Both the position numbers and the translations under genes were made by a program. From positions 2,232,001-2,296,000 of the forward strand of contig JAGTWJ010000006.1 in the NCBI GenBank assembly GCA_020064725.1: DNA of 64,000 bases. Direction: 5' to 3'. The notes below the pieces were generated by a model. It saw nothing but the letters and a program-made list of their open reading frames with translations, was not told the origin of the DNA and did not search any database. This DNA comes from Drechslerella dactyloides. Taxonomy: Eukaryota; Ascomycota; Orbiliomycetes; Orbiliales; Orbiliaceae. Positions 1-10,020 of the stretch are shown here, one piece after another (the stretch's first letter is position 1; each line of letters begins with the position of its first letter).

Positions 1-1981
1 AACTTTGCCAATTAATAAAAAGCTTATTAGTCTTAGGTAAAAAATAATAAAAATCTACCTTAATACAACCCCAACAAATAATAACAACTCTTCAAAAATA
101 TAAAATATCTTCTTCACAAAGAATAAAAATACCATCTCTATAAAAAAAACAGCACCAATATTCAATTATATAAATACCTTAATTTATATAATAACTATCA
201 TAATAAATAAGCTCATTAATATTACTATTTTCTATATCTTAACTATATTAAAGAATGATTATTTAGAGAAATTTTTAGCATCTTTAAATATATATATTAT
301 ATTAGATACTTTATAATATAGAATAACTACTATGTATACTATTACAACAATTCTAAATCAAAAGAATAGAAGAAATTAACCTAAATAAAACAAACCCAAA
401 AAAACATACTAAATAAAATCAAAGACCTAATACAGAAATACAAAAAAAATCAAAAAACCTATAAAAAAATAGATAATTTTAACCAGCAAAATAACTCTGG
501 TAAAATAGAATATATTATAGATAATAAACTAAAAGAACTACCCTACATACTATATGTAATATACATTAGAATCTTCAATATATATAAAAAATAGAAATAA
601 TACTCTAATACCTATTTTTATCAAAAATACAAAGAAAGAATACTAAAATCTAAAACCAGATATTTCTACAAAAGTTGTATATACTACTTTAAAAAATATA
701 GAGAAAGATAATAATATTATTGTATATATCTAGTAAAAAAAGGAAAAATTTACTATCTAAAATATTTTTACAGTTTCGATACCTTGAAAACTTATAGAAG
801 ATATACTTAACAATATAAATCAAAAAACTAGGAACACTTTAAAACCAACAGAAACATATTAAAATAAAAAATCTTAGTTTCTGTAAAAAACTCATTTTTA
901 CCTCACTCATCTTTAAAAACCTTATAAAAACCTTAATTAATAATAAAACAAAAAAAAACTACATCTCCATTACAACAATACAAAAATATCAACTCAAAAT
1001 ATAATAAAAATCTAATATCTACTAAGTTACTGCCTTTTTATATTAAATTTTAGGAAAAGTTATCCAAAAAACAATTCTCAAATTATTTATTAATAGACAT
1101 CTAAAAGAATATATAATCAATATTTTAGATCTTCTAGAAGATATCTTACTAGTTTTTGGATTCTTATAATTAATAAAATATAATCCTAGTATTAATTAAA
1201 GAAAAAGAGAAATTACTTTTAACAATTATAACTGTTAAAAAATTACTAAAACATAATCAACTAATAAAAACACTCTAAGAGAAACCTATTTAAAACTTAC
1301 AACACACTTATCTAAAAAAGAAATTAAGAATAGATATAAATATAAACCAAATACCTTATAAAAAGTATAGATTTAAACTAGGGAACTATGTATAACCTTA
1401 GAAATAACTGACATCTCTAAATAGATATCTAAAAAAGAAAAAAACATTTTTTAACTTATATCAGAAGAATAAACCTTATCAAAAATTAACTTATTCAAAT
1501 ATTTAATACTACTATAGAAAGAAACACAACTTTAATTCATACTAATATATAAATATACTAATCAAAAAACAGCAGTACTCTAGGAATACATCAAAAAAAA
1601 CCTTAAGACAAGATATATACAACCTTTTAACTCACTAGTAGGATATCTTATTCTATTTATAAAAAAAAAGAACTTAGACAAATTACAAATTTATATCAAT
1701 TACCAAACCCTTAACACAATTATTATCAAAGATAGAGAACCCCTATTTCTTATTAATAAATCCTTTAACAAAATATTAGGTATTATAGTTTATATAAAAC
1801 TTAACCTTATTAATATATACTATAATATTAGAATTAATCTTAGAGAAAAATAGAAAACTACTTTTAGAACTAAATATAAATTATTTAAATATCTAGTTAT
1901 ATTTTTTAGATTAATTAATATATTTATAACTTTTTAGATATTTATAAATTATATTTTACAAGAATATATTGATAATATATA

Positions 1982-2032
1982 ACGTCAATGATAAGCGAAC
2001 GGATCAGACAAGCGAGCGGATCACCTCACCAC
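1982..2032 (+). repeat. Terminal inverted repeat of copy A, left
   Basis: 51 bp, identical in reverse complement to 3823-3873. It contains two tandem 14-bp motifs, AAGCGAACGGATCA and AAGCGAGCGGATCA, separated by GAC, which are likely transposase binding sites (inference). Confidence 0.9.
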
Positions 2033-2115
2033 CCCATCTCAACGAAAATACTGATTTCACCACCACAATACTATAGCTTTGGGCTAGATACATACTAAAT
2101 AGCTTATTTACATGC

Positions 2116-3771
2116 TTAAGATGCCTCTTGACATGTTCGAATATTATGCCCAGCTCTACCGCATTGACTGCAGCGCAATACCCTTCCAGAGCCCCCTCCT
2201 GGCTGCATGTTGTCCTGACAGTTTTTTGGCTCTACCTGCTTATGCTGCCTACCTATGGTGTCTTGGTCCAGTATATCACCTGCCTGGTGTATGGTGAGCA
2301 TGCCTCCATGCTGTATACGCTGTCTTTTTGCCCGCCGCCGTTTACTTAATGCTTCATTAGCAGAGCGCAGTGTTGTGTTCTCTGCACGTATAAGTGCCAA
2401 TTGATGCATTATAGTCTGTGTCCCTTTAGACAGCTGGTCCACAGCTGCTAGCAGTAATGTAGGAGAGCTATTCTGGTACTGGGTAATCTGGTTTTTGATC
2501 AGGCCTGCTTGTAGGCTAGCCTCTGATGGGTTTAATGGTGTTTTTGTAGTCCAGGTAGCTGCCGCATTCGCAGTGCCTGGACGTGAATTCGCTGGAGTAG
2601 CTGCTGGCAACTGTATATCCAGCTTTGATAAAACTTTGTCAGGGTTATAAGGTACAATGCCAGCTCCAGCAAAGCTGCTGCGTATGTTTTTAGGTGTTAT
2701 TGCAGCAGTAAACGCCTTGTGGAACCCGGTGAGAAACTCCAGCTTAGAGATATGGTTAACGTACGCGCGCACCAAGCTCTCCACCTCATGGCTATACGCC
2801 TGCTTTAATGGCCCAAAGCAGCCAATATCCAGTGGCTGGAGGATATGCGATGAATGCGGCGGCATGCAGATTGTGACAATCTTATGCTCCTGGCAGTATA
2901 GCTCAAAGGCAACAGAGTGGTGGCTTTCGTGACCATCTAGGACTAATAGCCGGTAGTCCGAAATGCAGCGCCGCGCTGTAAACTTGTCGAAGTGCTTTAG
3001 CCACTGTAGAGCGAGCTCGTTCGTCGTCCAGCCGTTATCAGAAAGCGCAATAACCCAATCCGCTGGTAGCTTTGTCGCTGTATACCAGCTAGCTAAGTGG
3101 TGTTGCCCAGCGAGGACAATAAATGGCGGCACTGCCCAACCTTCTGCGCCTATCCCCTGGATAACTGTTGCCCACTCGCGATTCCCAGGCTGCGCCAGCT
3201 TAGCTTTATCGCGTGTTTCAGCACCTGTAACAACAGTAGTTGTAGATATTATGCCCATTGCGAAGCCAGTCTCGTCGAAGTTGTAGATGTCATTGTCCGC
3301 GATGCCGTACTTGGTCTTTACAGCCTCTATTAGCTGAAACCACTTGCTGATAAGTACAGGATCTTCGCATTTCGCTCGCTGGTAGTCGTACTTCCTGGAC
3401 AGACGCGTCTGTAGCTCTGGGCGGCGTTTGACAAAGTTACCAGCCCATCTCTTACCGACGCGTCGCGTACTATCGTCGCTACGCGCCAGCAGCAGCTGGT
3501 TGGCCATATCTTCCACACTACCCAGCCTAGGATGAAAAGACCGCGCACATAGCTCAAGTATATATTGAACAATGGCATCCTCCTCCAATTTTGTAAGGTT
3601 TCGCGATTTAGGGATGCTGTCGCATCGTGAAGAGCGGCCATTATATCGGCAGACTAAGGTGGTATAAGGGACATCATAATGCTTAGCAGCAGCTCGAATA
3701 CTTAATTCTTGGTCTTTTTTCATAGCTTCAATAGCTAGAAGAACTCTGGATTCGGTCGTAGAGGCAGGCAT
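2116..3771 (-). CDS. DDE transposase, Fot1/pogo type, with C-terminal zinc knuckle
   Basis: Cut-and-paste transposase of copy A, 551 residues from the ATG at 3771. An in-frame ATG at 3867 inside the TIR would give 583; the later start is preferred because the related copy C starts at the matching place. Order: pipsqueak-like helix-turn-helix (about 8-40), CENP-B-type DNA-binding helix-turn-helix (about 60-125), then the DDE_1 catalytic core with aspartates at D166 (NFDETG), D279 (VLDGHESHH) and D315 (LQPLDIG), 35 residues between the last two. The tail (about 440-500) is coiled-coil-like and ends in a CX2CX4HX4C zinc knuckle (CSQCGRAGHNIRTC). No stop or frameshift, all catalytic residues present, and no RIP signature, so it could be active; expression is unknown. 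Confidence 0.92.
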   Translation of the reverse strand: MPASTTESRVLLAIEAMKKDQELSIRAAAKHYDVPYTTLVCRYNGRSSRCDSIPKSRNLTKLEEDAIVQYILELCARSFHPRLGSVEDMANQLLLARSDDSTRRVGKRWAGNFVKRRPELQTRLSRKYDYQRAKCEDPVLISKWFQLIEAVKTKYGIADNDIYNFDETGFAMGIISTTTVVTGAETRDKAKLAQPGNREWATVIQGIGAEGWAVPPFIVLAGQHHLASWYTATKLPADWVIALSDNGWTTNELALQWLKHFDKFTARRCISDYRLLVLDGHESHHSVAFELYCQEHKIVTICMPPHSSHILQPLDIGCFGPLKQAYSHEVESLVRAYVNHISKLEFLTGFHKAFTAAITPKNIRSSFAGAGIVPYNPDKVLSKLDIQLPAATPANSRPGTANAAATWTTKTPLNPSEASLQAGLIKNQITQYQNSSPTLLLAAVDQLSKGTQTIMHQLALIRAENTTLRSANEALSKRRRAKRQRIQHGGMLTIHQAGDILDQDTIGRQHKQVEPKNCQDNMQPGGGSGRVLRCSQCGRAGHNIRTCQEAS

Positions 3772-3822
3772 TGCGGTGGTTGTGGAGGTATAAGGTATAG
3801 GAGGAGTGGTGGGCGCGTAGGT

Positions 3823-3873
3823 GTGGTGAGGTGATCCGCTCGCTTGTCTGATCCGTTCGCTTATCATTGACGT
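3823..3873 (-). repeat. Terminal inverted repeat of copy A, right
   Basis: Perfect inverted copy of 1982-2032. The transposase reading frame stays open through this repeat, so an ATG inside the TIR (3865-3867) could add 32 residues to the protein. Confidence 0.9.
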
Positions 3874-6800
3874 TATATAATATATCTAAATAATATTCTT
3901 ATCTATAATACAAACTTTAATAAATATTAAAAACATATTAACCAGATTCTTAAAACCTTAAATTAATATAAGCTTAAAGTTAAATTAAAGAAATCTAAAT
4001 TCAAAGTTACTAAAGTTAAATTTCTAGAAACTATTATAATTCTACATAATATATAAATAAACCCAAAGAAAATATAAGTTATACAGAACTAACTAATATT
4101 AAAAATATTTAAAAAATATAAATCTTTTTAAAATTATATAATTATTATTAATAATTTATTCAAAAATATAACTACCTAATTTTTGTTTTTTTAGAATTAA
4201 TAAAAAAGAACATATAATTTAAAATAATTAAAGAAAGAATTAAGGTTTTTTAAATTTTAAAAAAAGCCTTCATCTCAGTATTAATTCTTAAATTATATAA
4301 CCCTAAATTACTAATACAAATAAAAACTAATATTTCTATAATAATCTTAGAAGTTTACTTATTATAGAAATAATTTAACCAGAAATAGTACCCAATTATC
4401 TACTTATTATATAAATTTAATATTATAGAAACCAGATATCTAATACATAATAAAAAATTTATGGCTATTTTATATACTTATAAAAAATAAAGAGTTTATC
4501 TATAAACCACAAAACTATTTAAGGTATTTTCTGACTATAAAAATCTTATTTATTTTCTAATAATAAAAGAACTTAATAGATATTGAGTTTAATAATAAAA
4601 AATACTCAGTAAATATAATATAAAAATTATTTATTTTAAAAGAAAAAAAAATATTAGAACTAATATTATTAACTAATAATTTAATTTAATAAAAAATATC
4701 TCTATAAACAAAAAAACAATCTTAGAATAATAAAGAAATATTATTATTATTAATAAAAAACTCAACCTTATTATTTATAAAATTAAACCTAAAATAACTA
4801 TTAAACTTAAGAAAAGTTATTAAAAGGATATAATAGTAAAAAAAATATTTTAGAATTTTAAAAAAATTACTATATTTTTCATTCTAAAAAATAAATATAT
4901 TTTTTTTAAAAACCTTTTTTATATCCTAGATAAGAAATTATAATTTAAAATCTTGTAATTATATTATAATATACTTATATATAGTTACCTAGAAATTAAA
5001 AGAATATAGAAACTTATTATATGGTAATATTTTTAGTTTAAAATAAGATAATAGATCAAGAACTATATTAAGATATATAATTTATATCTAAAGAATAAAC
5101 CAGTGAAATACATACTTTATAGATATTTATAATTAAATAAAGTACTAACTAAACTATTTTAAATTATAATCTATAATTTCATATAAGGATTACTATATTT
5201 AAGAAATCTCCTAATAAATCAAATCTATAACAAAATCCTAATCATCACCTACAGACTCACCAAGACTATTATCCTAGAACCCTAGAACAGTTTTTAGAAA
5301 ATAGAATAATTCTTAATAATCTATAATAAATAACGTCAATGATAAGCGAACGGATCAGACAAGCAAGCGGATCACCTCACCACACCTATGCACCTACCAC
5401 TCCTCCTATATCTTATACCTTTATAACTACTATAATACCTGCCTTTATGACTGAATTTAGAATTCTTTTAACTATTAAAATTATAAAAAAAAACCAAGAA
5501 TTAAGTATTTAAATTATTACTAAATATTATGATGTTTTTTATATTATCTTAATTTGTTAATATAATAGCTACTCTTTATAATATAATAATATCTTTAAAT
5601 TATAAAATCTTATAAAATTAAAAAAAAATACTATTGTTTAATATATATTTAAGTTATATGTACAGTTTTTTCATCTTAGACTAAATAATATAAAAAATAT
5701 GACTAACCAGCTACTACTGGCATATAGTAATAATAATATACAATATATTAATAAAAGATAGGCTAATAACTTTATTAAATGTTACCTAGAACTATAAATA
5801 TATCTGTCTAAAAAGTATAATTATTAATAAGTGAAATATAAAGATTCTATATTTATTAGTAAGTGATTTTAGTTAATAGAGGTTATAAAAACTAAGTATA
5901 GTATTATAGACAATGATATCTACAACTTTAATAAGACTAGCTTTATAATAAACATAATATCTATAACTACTATTATTATAGATACTAAAATATATAATAA
6001 AGCTAAGCTGGTACAACCTAGGAATTATAAATAGGTAATAGTTATTTAGAGGATAGATATAGAAGATTAGATAATACTACTATTTATTATCTTTATTGGG
6101 TAATATTATTTAGCTAGCTGGTATACAGTAATAAAACTACTAATAAATTAGGTTATTATGTTTTCTAATAATAATTAAATGATAAATAAGCTTACTCTAT
6201 AATAACTAAAGTATTTTAACAAATTTATAGTATAATATTATATTTTAAATTACTAATTATTAATCTTAGATAGTTATAAAAATTACTACTCTATTATTTT
6301 TAAACTATATTACTAAAAGTATAAGATTATTATAATCTATATACTACTATATTTATTATATATTTTTTAGCTACTAGATATTAGTTGTTTTAGGCTATTA
6401 AAACAAGTGTATAACCATAAGATAAAAAACTTAGTATATATATATATTAATCATATCTCTAAACTAGAGTTTCTCACTAAATTCTATAAGATATTTATTA
6501 CTACAATAACACCTAAAAATATATATAACAGTTTTACTGGAGCTAATATTATATTTTATAACCTTAATAAAGTTTTATTAAAATTAAATATACAATTACC
6601 AGCAGTTACTCTAGTAAATTCATATCTAGGTACTATAAATATAACAACTACCTAAACTATAAAAACACCATTAAACCCATCAAAAACTAATTTATAAACA
6701 AGTCTAATTAAAAACCAAATTACCCAATACCAGAATAACTTTTCTATATTACTACTAGCAGCTGTAGACCAACTATCTAAAGGAACACAAACTATAATAT

Positions 6801-7002
6801 ATTAATTAATACTTATACATACAAAAAACACAACACTATACTCTATTAATAAAACATTAAATAAACAGTAGCAAATAAAAAAATAGCATATATAATATAA
6901 AAACATATTTATTATATATTAAACAAATAATATATTAAATTAAGATACCATAAATAAACAGCATAAACAAATAAAACTAAAAAATTATTAAAACAATATA
7001 TA

Positions 7003-8893
7003 ACGTCAAAGATAAGCGAGCGAGCCGGACAAGCGAGCGAGCCACCTCCGGCCGCCTACGGACCCCTTTACCTTCACCACCACATATCTCAACAACCACA
7101 ACAATGGCTACCTCTATGACTGAATCACGTATAAATATAGCTATTCAAGCTTTGGAAAAAGATACAGCTTTAAGTATTAGGGCTGCTGTAAAGTTATATA
7201 ATGTCCCCTGGTCCACCCTTACCCACCAGTGTAAAGGCTGTATCTCTAGGGCAGATAGTACTCTGAAATTACAAAACCTTATAAATTTAGAAGAGGATAT
7301 TATTGTTCAGTATATACTTAAGCTATGTGTGCGGTCTTTTTATCCTAAACTAAATAATGTGGAAGATATGGCCAACCAACTGCTATTGACACATAGCAAC
7401 AATAATATGCAACATGTTAATAAGAAATGGGCTAGTAACTTTGTTAAATACTGCCCAGAGCTACAAATGTGTTTATCTAGGAAATATGACTACCAGCAAA
7501 CAAAATACGAAGATTCTGCGTTTATTAGTAAGTGGTTTTAGCTAGTCGAGGCTGTAAAAGCTAAGTATGGCATTGCAGACAATGATATCTACAACTTTGA
7601 TGAGACTGGCTTCACAATGGGCATAATATCTATAACTATTGTTATCACAGGTGCTGAATTGTGTGATAAAGCAAAGCTAACACAGCCTAGGAATCACAAA
7701 TAGATAACAGTTATCTAGGAAGTAGGCACAGAAGGTTGGGCATTACCACCATTCATTATCTTTATTAGGTAGTACTATTTAGCTAGTTGGTATACAGTGA
7801 CCAAGCTACCAACAGATTAGGTTATTATGCTTTCTAATAACAGCTAAACAACGAACGAGCTCACTCTACAGTGACTACAGCACTTCAACAAATTTACAGC
7901 ACAGCACTACTATTTGGACTACTGGCTATTAGTCCTAGATAGTCACGAAAACCACCATTCAGCTATTTTCAAACTATACTACCAAGAATACAAGATTGTC
8001 ACAATCTGTATACCACCACATTCATCACATATCCTCCAGCCATTAGATATTGGCTGCTTTAGACCACTAAAACAAACGTATAGTAAGAAGGTGGAAAGCT
8101 TAATACACACACACATCAACCATATCTCTAAGCTGGAGTTTCTCTCCGGATTTCACAAAGCATTTACTACTGCAATAACACCTAAAAACATACACAGCAG
8201 CTTTGTTGGAGCTAGTATTATACCTTATAACCCAGACAGAGTTCTATCAAAACTAGATATACAGTTACTAGTGGCCACTCCAGTAAATTCATGTCCGGGT
8301 ACCACGAATACAGAAGCTACCTGGACTACAAAGACACCATTAAATCCATCAGAAGCTAGCCTACAAACAGGCCTAATTAAAAACCAGATTACCCAATACC
8401 AGAATACCTTTCCCACATTGTTACTAACAACTGTGGACCAACTATCTAAAGGGGCGCAGACAATAATGCACCAAATGGCGCTTATATGTGTGGAGAACAC
8501 AACACTTCGCTCTGCAAATGAGCTACTGAGCAAGCGCTGGCAGCTGAAAAGACAGCGTATATAGTATGGGGGCACGCTTACTATACACCAGGCTGACAGA
8601 ATCCTAGACAGCGATGCTGTAGATGAAGTGGTTGAGCAGCCAGCGCCTCCAAAGCACCAGCGCACCCCCCAGCCAGAGGCTACCTCTGCGCACATACACC
8701 GCTGTGGTAATTATAGCAAGCCTGGACATAACATTCGAACATACCAGCAGGCATCTTAAGCATGTATATAAGCTATTTGGCATGTATCTAGGCCAGCATA
8801 ATAGCGGTATAGTAGTGAAGCCGGTGTTTTTGTTGGGGTGGGGTGGTGAGGTGGCTCGCTCGCTTGTCCGGCTCGCTCGCTTATCTTTGACGT
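7003..8893 (+). mobile_element. Fot1/pogo-type transposon of a second subfamily, copy C, nested in copy B
   Basis: 1891-bp element with TIRs of about 46 bp, identical at both ends, starting ACGTCAAAGATAAGCGAGC, flanked by TA (7001-7002 and 8894-8895). It is related to copies A and B in length, end sequence and encoded protein, but the TIR motif differs consistently: AAGCGAGCGAGCC repeated twice, instead of AAGCGARCGGATCA. Base composition is intermediate between A and B, so it has suffered a milder round of RIP. Confidence 0.92.
7104..8759 (+). pseudogene. Partly decayed transposase of copy C
   Basis: Same length and layout as the copy A transposase. The ATG at 7104 opens a 145-residue N-terminal piece (helix-turn-helix and CENP-B-like domains) that ends at TAG 7539-7541, where the related protein has Trp-Phe-Gln, i.e. 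CAG to TAG. Further TAG or TAA codons follow near 7700-7850. The catalytic C-terminal half is open from 7914 to 8564 (LDSHENHH, then LQPLDIGCF). The zinc knuckle at 8700-8745 has lost its last cysteine (TGC to TAC type change). Inactive as it stands. Confidence 0.85.
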
Positions 8894-10020
8894 TAACCAA
8901 AAGAAGATTCTAAAAAAATATTATATTATAATTAATATAGTAGAGTTGGGTATAATATTTGAATATATTAAAAGGTATCTTAAATATATAAATAAGTTAT
9001 TTAGTATATATCTAGCCCAAAGCTATAGTATTGTGGTGGTAAAATCAGTATTTTTGTTAAGATGGGGTGGTGAGGTGATCCGCTTGCTTGTCTGATCCGT
9101 TCGCTTATCATTGACGTTAAATATTTAGTTAATATAAACTATAAGAAAAATATATTTGTGATAAAAACCCTCTTTTCAGCAGCAAATATTAGAAGTATAT
9201 TATAAACACCATAGACACCAAACTCAACATAGTAATTAAAAAAAGAGCTTAAATTAATAAAGCTTCTAAATAAAGAATCCAAATAATTAAAATTTATCTT
9301 AGATTATTTTTTAATTATATATAGAATAACTGGATAAAACTACTATTTATAGCAGAACTTATTTATAACTTATCTAAATACTTAGTTACAAATTATATAT
9401 CTTATAAAGTACTATGAGGCTAGAACCTATAAACTACATAACCAACCCTACCTACAAAAGAAAATATATTTAGTACCAAAAACTACTTTAAGATCATAAA
9501 TAAATTATATAAACATCTAAAAAATAACCTAGATTTTATAATAGAAATTATATCTCATTACTATAATAAGAAAAGGATAAAAGTATCTTTTCTAAAGAAA
9601 GAAAATAAAGCATATTTACTTATTAAAAATATCAAAACAAAAAGACTTAATCAAAAACTTGATTTTTAAAAACTTAGACTCTACACTATAACTAAAAAAC
9701 TAAATAAATATTTATTTGAATTCTATATTTCTAAAAACTCAAGAATTTATAAAATATTTTATATTATCTTATTTAAACCTATACTAAACAGACTTAGAAA
9801 AAAAGCAGATAACCTAGAAATCAAAAAAAACAACTACAATAAATATAAAATTAAAAAAATCCTAAATCACAGAAATAATCTAAAAATATTAGCTAACAAA
9901 TTTCTAATTAAATAGAAAGATTATCTATTAAAAGAAGACTTATAGTAACCAGAAAATAATATCTTACTAAAACTTATTAAATAATATTTTAATAGATTTA
10001 ATACTTATTAAGTAGGGTAA

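Larger units (their letters stand above)
1982..3873 (-). mobile_element. Intact Fot1/pogo-type (Tc1-mariner superfamily) transposon, copy A
   Basis: 1892-bp element with perfect 51-bp terminal inverted repeats starting ACGTCAATGATAAGCG at both ends, flanked by TA dinucleotides (1980-1981 and 3874-3875), the target-site duplication of the Tc1-mariner superfamily. It lies in the reverse-transcriptase region of the RIP-ruined gypsy element but has normal base composition and one uninterrupted transposase ORF, so it arrived after the surrounding decay. Its length equals that of copy B once the nested copy C and its TA duplication are removed (3785 - 1893 = 1892), showing the two belong to one family. 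Confidence 0.93.
5430..8980 (+). pseudogene. Dead transposase of copy B (split by copy C)
   Basis: Follows the copy A transposase throughout. The start codon has become ATA, the catalytic VLDGHE segment reads LDSYKN around 6270, and the ISKLEFLT stretch survives near 6460. In-frame TAA and TAG codons occur every few tens of residues; the longest open remnant is 82 residues (6407-6655). The part matching the C-terminal zinc knuckle lies beyond copy C, after 8896. Non-functional. Confidence 0.85.
5333..9117 (+). mobile_element. RIP-degraded Fot1/pogo-type transposon, copy B (contains copy C)
   Basis: Ends ACGTCAATGATAAGCG at both sides, flanked by TA (5331-5332 and 9118-9119). TIRs match copy A almost exactly apart from a G-to-A change in the inner motif (GCAAGCGG for GCGAGCGG). 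The internal sequence aligns with copy A codon by codon but is saturated with C-to-T and G-to-A changes. Copy C plus its TA duplication (7001-8893) interrupts it near the codons for the QDNM stretch before the zinc knuckle. Insertion order is therefore gypsy, then B, then C. Confidence 0.92.
1240..9990 (+). pseudogene. Gypsy Gag-Pol relic (RT, RNase H, integrase, chromodomain)
   Basis: This is the decayed coding part of the retrotransposon above, in three segments: about 1240-1980, 3876-5332 and 9120-9990. Domain order is protease-linker, reverse transcriptase, RNase H, integrase and chromodomain, the standard chromovirus order. The catalytic RT segment itself is cut by copy A. Numerous in-frame stops leave no ORF above background, so no active product is possible. 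The chromodomain assignment is known from the family (it guides integration into heterochromatin in chromoviruses) and is seen here only as a degenerate KKILNHR...K-KDYL...PENN pattern. Confidence 0.75.
1..10020 (+). mobile_element. RIP-degraded Ty3/gypsy chromovirus retrotransposon, split by DNA transposons
   Basis: Very AT-rich DNA that still reads as a gypsy polyprotein once stops are ignored. At 1560-1980 the translation follows the stretch leading into reverse transcriptase and its first blocks, including a ...IQPFNSLVGYLILFI... segment and an INYQTLNTIIIKDREPL block. RT resumes after copy A at 3876 with SKFKVTKVKFL. RNase H follows at about 4400-4620 (DYKNLIYF...KELNRY). Integrase C-terminal sequence follows at 9450-9780, after copies B and C (HYYNKKRIKVSF, then KIFYIILFKPI). 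A chromodomain lies at 9830-9960 (KIKKILNHR...LIK-KDYL). Many sense codons have become TAA or TAG by C-to-T or G-to-A change, as RIP produces. LTRs could not be delimited; the left end lies outside or is unrecognisable, and 10020 is an estimate. Confidence 0.85.
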
